Source: Solanum dulcamara (lineage: Eukaryota; Streptophyta; Magnoliopsida; Solanales; Solanaceae). From it: 64,000 nt of DNA. Shown in pieces: positions 49,834-62,930 of this stretch. Location of the stretch: contig NC_077245.1 in the NCBI RefSeq assembly GCF_947179165.1, forward strand, positions 15,966,740 to 16,030,739. Reading direction: 5' to 3'. The notes under the pieces were generated by a model. It made no database searches. It was given only the letters and a program-made list of their open reading frames with translations, and was not told where the DNA came from. The number at the start of each line of letters is the position of its first letter. Position 1 is the stretch's first letter. Position numbers and translations under genes: made by a program.

Positions 49834-49841
49834 TATTTATA
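49834..49841 (-). promoter_or_regulatory. TATA box of small gene A (unit 2)
   Basis: CTCCTATAAATACCTCAA on the minus strand, in the same context as the other three copies, 189 bases above the start codon. Confidence 0.72.
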
Positions 49842-51548
49842 GGAGTTTTGAGGCTTTTGTTTATGGTCGTGAATGTTTTCATGCATCTCTGGTTGAATTT
49901 CTGAGTAATTAGCTCATGTAAGATTAAATGAAGATTGTTGATTATTTCTTGCATGGAATACGTGTTTGTGTGTGTTAGTAAAAATTGAAATTATATTACT
50001 CCTACTTAGTTTGTCATTTGCATATATGGGGTGTATGTGTTGGATGGGAATGAGTTTTGTGGGTTTGTGTGTGGGTGTGCGGATTGATTAGGATGACTCC
50101 TACATAATTTTGGTTTTTTGTATTTATTAATTTCAGTTGACGACCTATGAAATTGTTATATACATTTCTTGGAAATGAATGAAGTATTCTGGATTACTCA
50201 TGATGATAGTTTATTTTCAAAAATATTTAAACCACTACTAAGGTTTTGGAAGTGGAATTTCATTATATTTAAGCTTTATTTGTTTTCGAACTAATGAATA
50301 TAAACATTTTAAAATTGTATAAATATATATGTGATGAGTTGCACAAACTTCTAAACGAGAAAAATACAAGTCTGAACTAATGAATGGTAATGAGTTTATT
50401 CGACTGATATTTATCATCATTCCAAAGTACAAACATGTTAAATACTTCTTTCAAATAATATGAATATGAGAATATCTTTGAACTGATTTGTACTGTCATA
50501 TAGGACACATGTTTTTACTTGTTTAACTTTATACAAGTTTAAGTATCAACTTGTGTACACTTAAAAGTTGAAGGACATAAATATCAGTTAAGACCAAGTT
50601 AAATAACACATTTATATATATCTGCGCTTAAAATATATATTTATTGGGGCAAAAGAAATTCATATGTAAATAATGTAAGATTTAATGATTACACAAATTT
50701 GGGAAAAAGCACTAAAATTGTTGATTCAACTTCAACGTTTAATGTCTATACATTAAATTGCTTGAAAAGAATAAGCACTAAAATTCCTTTAAAATGTATC
50801 CATTGATCACACGTTGTTTCCATGGCTCACATCTCTTTTGATTTACACACATGGTATACTTTTCACTATTGTTTTTTGTGAAATTATAAATGTAATTTTG
50901 TAAGTAGTGTAATTTATCTTTTAAAAATATCAAACTTCATTAAAATAAAGGGCAAATATGAAAAAAATTCAAACATTCATCTTGAACTTTAAACAATTCA
51001 AATATTTTAAACAATGAAAAAAGCTTCAAAAATTCATTTAAGATAGAATAGAGTGAGTAGATTAAAAGGGCCCTAAGTCAACCAATGTAGAAGTAACAAA
51101 GATGATAAGTAGATTTTTTGAGTTTTTTTAAAACAAAAAAAATTGGGGATACGGGAGGCTGGGAAGGGGAAGGGGAAATGGGGAGGGTTCAGATAAACAA
51201 ACAACTGACCTTCTAAAATTCTCCATAGTTTAAATTTAGAAATTAACAACGGAATCTAATGAGCAAACAAAAACGAAGACTCGTGTTACAACTTACAAAA
51301 TACTTGAAGATAAATTAATAAAGGAAATATCACTCTAATTAAAAAAAAACTACACCATAATTTATTAATGATTTTAACTTATATATGTCAATAGTATTAT
51401 AAAGAATCAGCAAATAGTGTAAACATTTTTTACAATATTGGCGATGTATATAAGTTAAACCCTCTAAATACATATGTATTACATAAATATTTTATTCAAT
51501 ATATAATATAAGCATAATCATAAAAGCAAGTTCATTATAGTAAGGGGA

Positions 51549-51719
51549 CTAAGAGGTGCCATCACAGGGGTTAATCTTTTTCTTATCATTCTTGAAAGTG
51601 GACACCACAGCTTTGCCTATCTTTTCAACAGCCATTGCCTTCACTGACTTCTTGTCTTTCTTTGGAAACACACTGCCATTCTTTGGTTTGCTTTCTTTAC
51701 CCTTTCCATTATTCTTCAT
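51549..51719 (-). CDS. Small lysine-rich protein, paralogue B (56 aa, unit 2)
   Basis: This is the unit-2 copy of 19012-19182. It begins MKNNGKGKES and differs from the unit-1 copy only at residue 2 (Lys for Glu, codon AAG for GAG). The rest, including the NGSVFPKKDKKSVKAMAVEK core and the CDGTS end, is identical. The promoter box is at 51823-51830. Function is unknown. Confidence 0.65.
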   Translation of the reverse strand: MKNNGKGKESKPKNGSVFPKKDKKSVKAMAVEKIGKAVVSTFKNDKKKINPCDGTS

Positions 51720-51822
51720 TTCTCTTCTCTTAGAATTAATTATATATGAATATGAGGAAGTGTAATGTATTATTGCTTTGTTGCTTTAGCTTGTGATGCT
51801 TTGAGGAGTTCATATGTTGAGG

Positions 51823-51830
51823 TATTTATA
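51823..51830 (-). promoter_or_regulatory. TATA box of small gene B (unit 2)
   Basis: The same CTCCTATAAATACCTCAA on the minus strand, about 104 bases above the start codon. Confidence 0.72.
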
Positions 51831-52116
51831 GGAGTTTTAAGGCCTTTGTTTATGGTATTTTTCTGAATGTTTTCATGTAACTTCTTGTTCAATTTCTAAG
51901 TTAGCTCATGCAAGTTTTTGAAAACATTGTTTGTCTATTAAATTTTGTGCATGGAATGCATTTGTGTGTTTGTGTGTGGTTGGAATTAGTAATTTATATC
52001 TCAAGTCTTCTGTTATTAAAAAGTGTGAGTTGGTACAGATGGTGAATCGCCATGAAACTATTCCATTTTATTTACAATCTAATTAGTTGCTAAAAATTGA
52101 GTAATTTTTATTTAGT

Positions 52117-52290
52117 ACTCTTTGCCTCAATTTATGTGAAGAGGCTCGGAATTAGTACGAGGGTCAACAGATTTTATTTTGATTAAGAATTTGAGTATAG
52201 ACTCTTCAAATAATTTAAAACAAAATTTATCAATTTGAAAATTACACAAAAAAAAAAACTAAGAAGCAATATAGCTAATAGTTTCAAAAA
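52117..52290. repeat. MITE-like relic (unit 2)
   Basis: It is the counterpart of 19579-19750 and begins ACTCTTTGCCTCAATTTATG. Its presence at the same place in both units shows that it is older than the duplication. Confidence 0.45.
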
Positions 52291-52869
52291 ATAAAATTAT
52301 ATTATTGCATGGTGTGTGTGTTGGAGGAGCATGGGTTTTGTGGGTTTGTGTGGGTGTGTGGATTAAATAGGATGACTCCTATTTAATTTGCCTCAGAAGA
52401 TATGTAGATCGTAGTTTTCATAAAGGAAAAATGTCCCTACCATAATATTTACATGAAAAAATATCTCGAGCTCAAATAATCAGCCTTATGTGTTCTTAAA
52501 TATGTAGGGATTACATCAAAGAGATAATACATAAATAATACGTAAAAGATTTTATTAAAGTAATAACCGTGTGGGTCAATTCTTCTTAAATTTTGTTTGC
52601 GTTCACTGTTCAAGACGTAAAGGGAATTCATTGTAAATTTCAATTGTGGGTTATCTTTGTTTATTAAAAAGCATATATAATATCCCCTATCACTGTTATT
52701 ATTAAGAGAAACTAGCTAATTACACAAACATTTCTATCATATTTATTAATTTTCTTTATAATTTAAAATTATTCTATTTTATATTACTAACTAATAATTT
52801 CATGCCGTATTTAAAATTAAATACATCTAGACACATGTTGTTTGCTATCAGATACACTGAAATAGAGAT

Positions 52870-53180
52870 AGAGACAAGCGACAATAGAAAGAAGGAGGGC
52901 AATATTTGTCTATGTATCTCAGATAAATGTGAATCACACTAGATACACACTAGATACCTGTATATGTATGTATCTGGTGTGATTCGTATGTATCTGGGAT
53001 ACTAGATTCATATATAAGAGAGTGGCGAGCGAAATGGGAGAGAGACGAGCAAGATTTATCTATGTATCTCATATACACGTGAATCCACTTGGATGTAGTG
53101 TATCTACAATAAATTACATCTGATTTTGACCTCATATATCCTGAGATCGATACATGTATCTGGATGTATCTGGGCATGCC
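52870..53180. repeat. Repeat with TATGTATCTGG-type motifs (unit 2)
   Basis: It is the copy of 20330-20640, with scattered substitutions. Confidence 0.5.
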
Positions 53181-53215
53181 AAAATCTGATAAGATTAATA
53201 ATATTGCAAACTAGC

Positions 53216-53231
53216 ATGTAACTGAGTAATT
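53216..53231. other. Empty LINE target site
   Basis: ATGTAACTGAGTAATT occurs once here and passes directly into AGCTCCTAAATTAGTG. In unit 1 the same 16 bases occur on both sides of the LINE. This is the pre-integration allele. Confidence 0.93.
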
Positions 53232-53289
53232 AGCTCCTAAATTAGTGGATTTCTGTAAGTTGCCCTTCTCATTCTTATCCTCCAAATAT

Positions 53290-54624
53290 TTAGTCTTCAA
53301 TTCAATTTTATTTGGCTAAGAAGCCATGTCCTCAATCAATCATTTCATAAAGACTCCCCTTCATAAACATTTACTTCATAACATTTATTGGAGTCAAACT
53401 TCATTTCAACTTTACTTTACCATAGGAAACTAGGTGGGTTCATTTCAAAAAGACCTTCAAATACATTTAAAGGATACTTGTATGCATGAGAGTGATATGA
53501 ATGCATCCAATCAAACATCTTAAAAACAACCCACCATATGCACTTTAAAACTACCTTTCAAACCTTCATATAAGAACCTTGATAAAACATCCATTTCATG
53601 TAAATAAGAATCAACATAAGTCAATATAGATAAATAAATTTCAAATATTCAAGAATCTATGTATTTGGAATCGTAGTATGAAAATTCATAAAAACTCATC
53701 ACTTGAAATTAAGAGTCAATATACATATATATCAATAGGAGTAAATAAACTTAAAATATACCTTAATCTATACATTTGGAACTATCATGTAGAATCGCAT
53801 AAGATTTCATCAATTAAAATTGAAATACTAACTTGAGAAAACATTTGGGCTCCATGGGTGGAAGAACCCATGGATGAAAACCAACATACCTTAGAGAGGA
53901 ATTTGAAGAAGAATTGAAGAAGTCTTGATGTTAGGACTTCAATTGGGAAGCTTGCATCCTTGAGTATGAGAGAAAAGATTGGAGGGGGTGACTTGAGAGA
54001 GAGGAGGATGAAGTTTAGGGTTTTGGGGAGGTGAAAGGCTAAAAAATGACCCCCAAACACGTCCAAGTTCATATATATTTATTTAGGTAATAGTCCAAGA
54101 TGCCCTTCATCAAAAAAATCTGAAAAACGAGCTCAAAACCCTACAGGTGCAATAGTGGCGCGTCTCACCAAATGCCAAACTACTGCAGCTTATTTTGGGC
54201 GCTATAGTGGCACTGGGCGCCACTCCTTCTCCAGGCCTAAAATCGCTGCAGTGATAGTCTATAGTAAAATTCTCATAACGTTTTACTCTAAACTCGGAAT
54301 GATGCAAACTTGGTGGAGTTGGAAAGAGAATTCAAATACCTTTAATTTGGTAGGTCATGGAACAGCTAATTCCCTATATAATAAGAGATATGAGCATTTG
54401 AAGTTGACCCTATTCCGGACTTATACGAAAACTTAGCCGATGGAAATTGTTTGGACATGGCTTGGTGTTAGAGATCCCTTATGAACCTAAAACACATCTA
54501 ATATACTTCAAATACTTAGAAATTGATCCTAAATCATAAAAACAACTATAAGTCATCGAATTCGATCCTATTCACATATGAAGAATGGTTTGGATCTTGG
54601 TGTAGAAATATTTGGGGTGTTACA
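53290..54624 (-). mobile_element. Antisense LTR relic, second Gypsy family (unit 2)
   Basis: It is the copy of 33000-34262, ending GGGGTGTTACA. It retains 112 bases (54091-54202) that unit 1 has lost, and has only a short AT tract where unit 1 has 58 bases. Confidence 0.7.
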
Positions 54625-56175
54625 GTTGGGCTCCTTTTGATGATGACTTTACATTCTTGATAGTGGAAAATTATTTTGGAGTTGGAATTTGAGTGGAATT
54701 GTCCGGTTAGAGGTGTTCGCGTGCGATTTCGGCTATCGAGTTAGGTTTGGCTATCCCTCTTTGAGATTGGAGTTGGTAAATTAGTTATTTTTATGTTAAA
54801 GACTATAGGATGGGATCGTATCATGATTGGATCGATTGTTGTATTGTTATGCCCATAAGGGGAACTTTACTTGTTGTGCTTGTTCATGAAATTGCTCCAT
54901 ATCACTGATTTGAGACCTATTTTTTGAAAAATAAAATGCTTCTGAAAATTAAAATGATTTGCAAAATGAGATACTTTGTGAAATGATTTGAGAAATGAAA
55001 TACTTGTGAAATACTTTGTGAAATGAAATGCGTTGAGGCCTGAAATGATTAGAGAAATGAGATATTTTGTGAAATGAAATGCGATGAGGCATGAGATATT
55101 TTGAGCAATGAAATACTTGAGGACAATTGTGGTTTGTGGCCTTTTTTGAGAACTAAAGAGATTTTTCAAAGGAGTGTTTCTTGTTTTAAAATTTGTTTCT
55201 TCCCATTGATTTTTAAGAGGGTGTTTATCATAAAATTGGAGTTTTGAGAACTTGTTCACTTTGAGGTTTGTATTGAGTTGATTGTACTCCTCTAATTGTG
55301 TTATTGACATACATTCATCCTCATACATTCATATCAGGGAACATGAAAAGTAAGATTGTGGCAACAACTTCTTGTAAGAAAATGAAACATCTTAAAAAAA
55401 ACCTTGACCACGAGTTAAGTGGCAAGGTGGATGAGATATTGATATCATGAGTCCTTGACCATGAGCCAGGTGGCAAGGTAGTTGATACTTTGTGATTGAG
55501 GTGTATGGTCTGCCAGGTCCCCATGGATCGTGTCTGGTAGCTCTCCTCGGCAAGTGTATACGACAGGCTGTGCGACAGTCTGGATTCCACTAGTACCACT
55601 CATGCATTGCATTCATCTCATCTCATTGCATTGCATGTTGTTGTGCCTTTATTTTTGAACTTATCTGATGATGTTGATGTATGCCTAAACTTGTGTGTTT
55701 ACTTTATTTATGTCGTTCTATATAAATTGGTGGCACCGATATCAGACTGATTTTTTTGTATACAAATGGAACCATTCCTAGTTTATTGCATATTTAATTA
55801 ATTTCTAATATCCAGTCGGTCAAACCTACTGAGTACATGTAGATTGTACTCACTCCTACTTTTGTGTCCCTTTTTGGATGAAGATTTTGGCCATAGTTAT
55901 TCTCGTTGCAGTTGATTAGGTAGTGAGATCCAGTGCATTCGGATCACTATTAGTTCTATCTTTATTTGTAGTCTTTACTTTTAATCGGAGACTGAGTTCT
56001 ATTTACTGTTTCAAATATTGTATTAGATGCTCTTTATACTTATGACACCAGATTTTGGAATATTTCTTGTGTATTTTCTTACCTTTAGTTTATACCTTGA
56101 CTTCCCTTTGTGAGTCTCGTATGTGATTTTTACTTTTTGACTTAGACATCAGGTTGGGTTGGAATGTGTGCCATT
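54625..56175 (+). mobile_element. Decayed LTR-like relic (unit 2)
   Basis: It is the copy of 34263-35815, including the degenerate GAAATGA array at about 54926-55119. It has no clean ends and no coding region. Confidence 0.5.
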
Positions 56176-56340
56176 GTTATTTTTGATTTTCAGGTCATGA
56201 TTGAAATATTTTAATATCATAAACTTTTTGGTAATTTCTCCTATATTTGTCAATGAAACAATATGAACAGACATTTTAAGAACTACTTTTAAACATCAAT
56301 AATTCAATATAATAGTTATTTGGTAGATGAATATTTCATT

Positions 56341-56482
56341 CTTAACCAGAGGTCTTAGATCCGAGTCCTTCTGGGTATAGAGTTGTCTTTGTTAGGGAGG
56401 AGCGTTTTACCTTCAATGTGAATTTTTTTTACGCAAATTCAAATTTAGTAGGATTTCAATGTGGATATCGGACTTTGAATAA
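56341..56482 (+). mobile_element. SINE relic (unit 2)
   Basis: It is the copy of the SINE relic at 35985-36120, with GATCCGAGTCC and GTTAGGGAGGAGCGTTTTAC, followed by a T-run and a short AT tract. Confidence 0.55.
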
Positions 56483-56502
56483 TTTTTTTTTATATATATA
56501 TT

Positions 56503-58670
56503 ATTCAATTAATTTAAGAAATATCAAACTTTAACTTCTTTGGGGAACATGGAAAAATATGAGGAAGAAAAATTATGCTATGGGTTGTTGGAGATCATAA
56601 AGTGTGTTTCCAAAAGCTTTTTAAGTACCAACAATGTTGGGTGCACAATAGCGTGAATTGCTAACGTGTGCCTATTAATCAGAAATGGGACGATGAAGGA
56701 AGAAGAAGAAACTCATCAAGTTGGTGGTGAAACCTAAAATAGATCTGATATGTTTAGTAGGTAATGAGGAAAAGCAAGAGTCGGCAAGCAATGGAACAGT
56801 GATCTCTTCTCCCCTCGAGGGAGGTCACCCCAAACACTAATAGAACAGTAACAGAAACAGGATCCAGCAATGTGATGCATGATATGGTAACTAATATTAC
56901 TTAGCACAATTTTGAACAAAGAATTTTAAGAATAGCATATTATATTGTCAAATTAGTTCAAAGAAGTATGGAAAATAGCGCGGTTATGGTGGGCGGGCGG
57001 AGTGAATTTAAAACAACAAATTATGTCATGCAAGGCAAATTAAAATTTGTGCGGCTCAAGTCTAAATCCATCCCACATCTGGTCCACCCTGCTCCAGTGC
57101 TATTCCTATTCCCAACACTTTTCATCTCAATAAAAACAAGAAATATTAGGATTTACCAATTGTGCGTGTTGATGCCAGATGGTTTTGCTGAAGCTAACAT
57201 TTTCCACAAAACCGAAGTGATGATTACATTTGTTAATTTAGTACAATATTTGTAACTCTCATAAGTCTTGTAAGGTAATTGTCATTGTTAAGAATGCCAT
57301 AAGTTTATTATCGATATTAAATTAAATATCTATACTAAAAATTATGACATTGAATTAAATGTCTGTAAATTAATTTGTGATATATAAGAGGCATAATAAT
57401 GAATTATTGTATATATCTTTAGTTTCTTGCAATGATAGATATTTATAATAAATATTAATTCATATATTCTTATAAAACAAAAACACTATCACATATTAAA
57501 TTACAAAATAAATTTATATTTTTAGTGCACATAATTTAGATCCTATAAATTTCATACAAGAATGATAATATGTCAAGAATCGACCTCCAGATATTTCGCT
57601 ACTTCTCTATAATTGTAGCGATAGAAGAAAGTCGGGGTCAAATAGAAATATTATTTATATTATCAAGTTGCTTTTATCTTTTTAGAAAGTAAATTATTTT
57701 TTAAACTTTAAAAGTACAAAGTAATACTTTTTATAAAGAATTATTCATAATACCTTTGTGGTAACCTGATGAGTGTGTAAAAATTAAAGTGACACTGTAT
57801 ATGCTATTTATTTTTTTATGACAAGAAAAACTTGCAACCGCTACTCTTTAGGTGCACACAGTATAAAACTCCCGCTTCCATGCAATAGCTCACAAATCAT
57901 TTATTCCGATCTGATTTCTCAGGTAATGATGACACCTACTTCAATGCATCAGTAGGTAAGCCTAACTCATAGCCTGGAGCTTGAAGCAACGGGCTATAAA
58001 GTGGAAGAGAAACAAAAGAAACACAAACCAATAATAATGAGAAGAAGGAGGAGCCAACATGGGTACATATCCAAAGAACCATCCCCAAGACCTAACATCA
58101 ATCGATATTTGAGCATCTAACCAAAATAAGAGTACAAGGCTTTTACAATTACAATATAGATACAGAAAGTTTTCGAAAGTAAGTAAAGACTAGTCTTACA
58201 CCAAAACAAATGGAAATCGGCAACTTCGGGAGCCAGGAGCTCACCAAATCTATGAATCCAAGCTTCTCCGCACAAAATCTAAATCACCGACGATAAACCA
58301 TACTATGATATACAGGGTGGAGAAGTGTAATATGAGTACCAAACAAATGGTATTCAGTTGCCATAGGTCGGTTGATCCCCACAGATAAAGCAAGTATAAA
58401 TAACATATAAACAAGGTAAGTACATCACAAGTAACTAAGCAGGATCTAACACAAGGTAGAACAAGAAATAAGAGTGAAGAAATAGAATACATGGAGAAAG
58501 GAAACAGAGTCAATGAATGCACATGTAAGAGAAAGACAACAACCTATTTACAACAATGAAGCACTATAGGAGTCAACTAAGCAAGAACAGAAAACTGACG
58601 ATCATAACTAATTACATAGTCACCTAAGGTGTAATGACCTATTCCGTTGTTACTCAAAGTATATGTGGTA
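56503..58670. other. AT-rich stretch without recognisable gene (unit 2)
   Basis: It is the copy of 36153-38322. A 95-codon open frame (56968-57255, plus strand) starts MENSAVMVGGRSEF but is broken in unit 1 and resembles nothing I know. No other candidate is visible. Confidence 0.4.
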
Positions 58671-61403
58671 TGTTATATCCCGCATTTTGGTATTTTCAGA
58701 TAATTCAAGAAAAATCGCGGGAAGTTTGAAACAAGGCCATATTTTTTTTGTTTAGTACACAAGTTGCTTATAAAAATTTTGAATTGGAAATATCAAGAAT
58801 GGCTAGAGAAACAAATATGGACTTGATCACCACTTGGGCCTAGGTGGCCATCCATAGTGATGGCAAAGCCCATATGGATTTTTAAAAAAAGAATAGAAAA
58901 AGGCCCAAAAGATGACTTATTAGTCATCTTGGTTTCCATTCCTAGAACTTTCAAAAAAGTTGGAGAAAGAAAGAAGGGAAAAAAATTAAGAGAGGAAAAA
59001 TTGGCATAGCTAAGGATTTCATCCCTTGAAATCTTGTTTCAAAAATTATTTCTTCTAGTATTCCAAGCAAGTTGAAGGCCCTAATCAACATAGAGTGATT
59101 GTTGGTACAAGAAGACTATTCATTCTTGCAAGGCACAATTCTAGCCAAGTTGAAGAACTAAGTGGAAAAGGTAAGGTTTCAATCTTCTTTATATGTTATG
59201 GATGGTTGGTATATGTTGTAGAGTGAAGAAATGGATGAAAAATTCATGAAAATATGCATGTAGTTGTGTTTCCAAATATAGGGGTGGTTTGACAAGTTAT
59301 GGTGAATTGGTTCTATTTAGTGTTTTAGTTGTTGTTATGGATTCTATGTTGCTAATAAAAGCTTAAGGATCCTTAAAAAGTTGTATTAGTTGGAGACTTG
59401 TTTTAGAAGTTTGTAAATTTAATATAATGTTCTTGCATATATGGAAGCTAATATTGTTAGTATGATGTGGTTAGTGTGTAAATTATTGGGTTGTGGTAAT
59501 TGAAAATGAAAGAAGGGATTAGATTGTTATTGTTCTTATTGGAATTGGAAGGTCTTGGAGAAAGTAGTATATTAATTTGGTATGGTTGTGGTAAATTGAC
59601 CGAGTTAGATTCTCGGGGATGGTGTATTTACAGAGGAAGTGCTGTCGAAATTTCGGTAGACAAAATGTTAGTTTAGAATGAGGTTCTTGGATACCTATAG
59701 CTAATGTTGGCATTCATTAATCTTGTTATAGATTTTGGAAAGGCCAAGAGTTAAGTGGGGTGACTAAGGAAGCGGACAAGGTATGTAAGGCTTACCCTTT
59801 TTTTTCAATGCATGATTCCAATGTTATGGTTTCATAAGTGCTTCCATATATTCTTTGTTTTCAAAAGCTAGGTGTCAATGGTCCCAAGGAAATGACTACT
59901 TTTTCCTATAACCCGTCAATGTTTTCCAAAATGTCGATAGTTTCCCAAAACAAAGGTTTACAGTATTACAAGCTTTTATGACAATGACGATGGATATGTT
60001 TTACAACGACATTGATAATGTCGAGGATGAGAATATGTCTACGATGGCTATGATAAGAACAACTTCATGTATGTAATGTTTACCCTTCTTTCTCTTGGCA
60101 TGTTTTGACATAAGTATATAGAGCTACCCTTTATTTTGGCATGATTTTATGAAACAAGTATATGACATTTTATACAATTTCAAGGAAGTCTTATTCGTAG
60201 AGCCACTAGGATGGCCCATTTTCTTGAGTTTTCAAAGGATATTTTTCTCGTGCTTAGATACGTGTATATGATTCCAAAAGTTTTATTTTTATATAATCCA
60301 TGGTAATTTTTTAAAGGTACTTGACATGACTCTTATCTTGATTTTGAATCATAGCTCATTCTGATTATTCTACGAGTCTTGAAAATTGGTCCTAATTGTG
60401 TATGTATACGATTTGGCATCTTACGAGACTGTGACCTTATTCTACATTCTCTTAATATTATCCTATGTTGATAATCTCATCTTATAATGATTTTTCCTTC
60501 AAGGTGAGACAAAGTGACCATGATTAATCCATAATATAATCGGAGGTTACCGACCTTCCGTCACTCCGATAGATACATGACTTTCGTTGAGCTCTCCTGC
60601 ATGCTGTCTATATGTATATGTATATGTATATGGGGGATATGGGGAGGTGTATATGTGGCGCTATAGACGCATTCCCACCTGATCAGTTGGAGTAATTTCC
60701 ATCCCGAATGCGGGATGCTCGGACGCGGGACATATGTGGGTGAGCTAACGTTGTTCGGTGATATGACTTTTATTTTCTATGTATATGAAAAAGAAATTTT
60801 TTAAAGTAAAGACAAGCATGCATGGCATCTGGCCTAAAAGGGCACTCATATGTACAGGATACTCTCTTATCTCACTATATGTTCTATGATTCTATGATAT
60901 GGTTGTTCATACCTTATGTTCTTTGTTATGCTGATTTTCATGCCTTACATACTCAGTACATTACTCGTACTGACCCTCTTTTTCTCCGGGGGGATGCATT
61001 TCATGCCGCGCAAGTACACCCAGATGAGAAGAAGCTATTGTAGAAGATGTTCCAACAGGGTTAGCAACTCCACTTGTTCCTGGAGTGCGTCCGAGTCAGA
61101 GTATATGCGATATTATATTTCGTTCAAAGTTAGAGACTTTGCATATAGAGTCGTGAGTATAGAGTGTCATCTTTGTAAGCGGCGTCACCAACCGATATGT
61201 TATTATATCGTATGTCACGAGTTTTATGGGATGATAGATTTTGAAAAAAATAATAATTTGGGAAGCTTAGTTATGTTTTTTTCCATTTCCTATTGATGTA
61301 AAAGTCTAAGGAGATTAAGTATGAACTATGAAGCAGTGGGTTCGCTCGGCTCTAAGCATGGGGTCGAGTACCCATCACACCCTATTGATATCGGGGTGTG
61401 ACA
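58671..61403 (+). mobile_element. Sense solo LTR, third Gypsy family, 2733 bp (unit 2)
   Basis: It runs TGTTATATCCCGC to GGGGTGTGACA with a perfect TGGTA target duplication (58666-58670 and 61404-61408). It lacks about 26 bases near 59600 (GATGAAATCGCAGATTG...) present in the unit-1 copy. The internal region has been lost. Confidence 0.92.
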
Positions 61404-62584
61404 TGGTAAAGGTATACGAATCTCATTCGTCATAAGACTAGGTTCAATTCCTTGGTGTGAGAGTGTATTAGCTGTGAATTAAGGTCATACAATGCTCCTA
61501 ACACAAAGTTAAGTTGAAAGTATTTTTCCAACTTAATTTCGGACATAAGTTTAAACTCGGGTAAACTTCAAACAACCATAGTTCGCAGCCTATAATGAAT
61601 TCGGTGGTAGTGACCTATCAAATTAAAAGTCTATGAGTCTTCTTTGCAACTCCATCAAGTTTACTTTATTTTGAGTTTGGAGTAAAACATTGTCCGGCCT
61701 GAGGCGCCATGGCGGGATCCGACGGGCCTGAATTAAAAAGTAGAATAATTTTATTATCTCCTTATTCCATTAAGTACCAAAATTATTGAGGGTTACCCTA
61801 GGCTTGTAGAGAAGGGAGGAAGGAAAATTTAGCGAAAGGGTGGCTAAAACACATAGATTCATGCCTATCTCCATTATTTTTCCGTTTGTAAGTCAAGGAT
61901 TATGCTATAATTCTTCTACAACTGTTTGACACCTAGGTAGTCTACTTTTTCTTAATTGATCCATTATTAATTATTTCTATCACTTAATATAATGTAGATT
62001 GAAGGGAGAATTCATGCCTATGCCTTTAGGCACGGAGTTTGGATAGTTGGATAATTGTTAATTGTTGTTTAAAGTGGGAATGTATAATGTGGGTTATAAT
62101 TATTATGTCACTAGTGATCCAATCTTTGAAAGTTAACCTTGGTGAAAACTGTTAAGAAGGTCAATGACTCTTGTGAGATTAAATGTAGACAATTACTGAG
62201 TTATAATGAAATACTGAGACTTGGGGGTTATAGCTATTGAGGTGTATATAGGGATAGGATTATATAATGATTGAGTGTGTTCATGCTTATTATTCTCAGT
62301 AGTAACTTGAGTAATGTGAATCATGAAATAAAAGGGTGAATATAAACGACTTAGTGTTGACAAATATAATGTCATTAAGCTATTTGATTACCTATGGTTG
62401 TAGGTGATGATTTTACATTCCTGTCTATGTTGTATGTGCTTCTTACTATAATTGATAGTATTATCTGAATTTGTGAGACTAGGAGAGATGTAATAATCTT
62501 AATGAAATAAATTTTGAGATCAATTACATGTAATGAACATGTTATTTAATTATGAGAGTATGTGAATTATTAATTATGAATTGC

Positions 62585-62867
62585 GATCGGGTATCACATG
62601 CCGACTCACATATATATAAAGATTAGGTGTCACATTCCGACACAAATACATAAATAAGGATAGAGTGTCACATGCCAACACATATACATATAGGGATCGA
62701 GTGTCACATGTTGACACACATATATATAAGGATCAGATGTCGCATTTTGGCACATATGCATACAGGGACCAGATGCCACATTCCAACACATATATAGGGA
62801 TCGAGTGTCACGTGCCGACACATATACATATAAGAATAAGGTGTTGCGTTTCGACACACAGACACAT

Positions 62868-62871
<4 letters not shown>
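62585..62871 (+). repeat. Minisatellite with GTGTCACATGCCGACAC units (unit 2)
   Basis: Same unit number and order as 42274-42545, so the array was already formed before the duplication and has changed only by substitutions. Confidence 0.88.
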
Positions 62872-62929
<58 letters not shown>

Positions 62930-62930
62930 A
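62871..62930. repeat. (AT)n microsatellite (unit 2)
   Basis: A long uninterrupted AT run. The unit-1 equivalent is shorter and broken by TTTAT, with a longer AC part. Confidence 0.93.

Noticed and set aside
56968..57255. A 95-codon plus-strand frame in unit 2.
   Set aside because: The unit-1 copy has an in-frame TAA, and no family resemblance is apparent.
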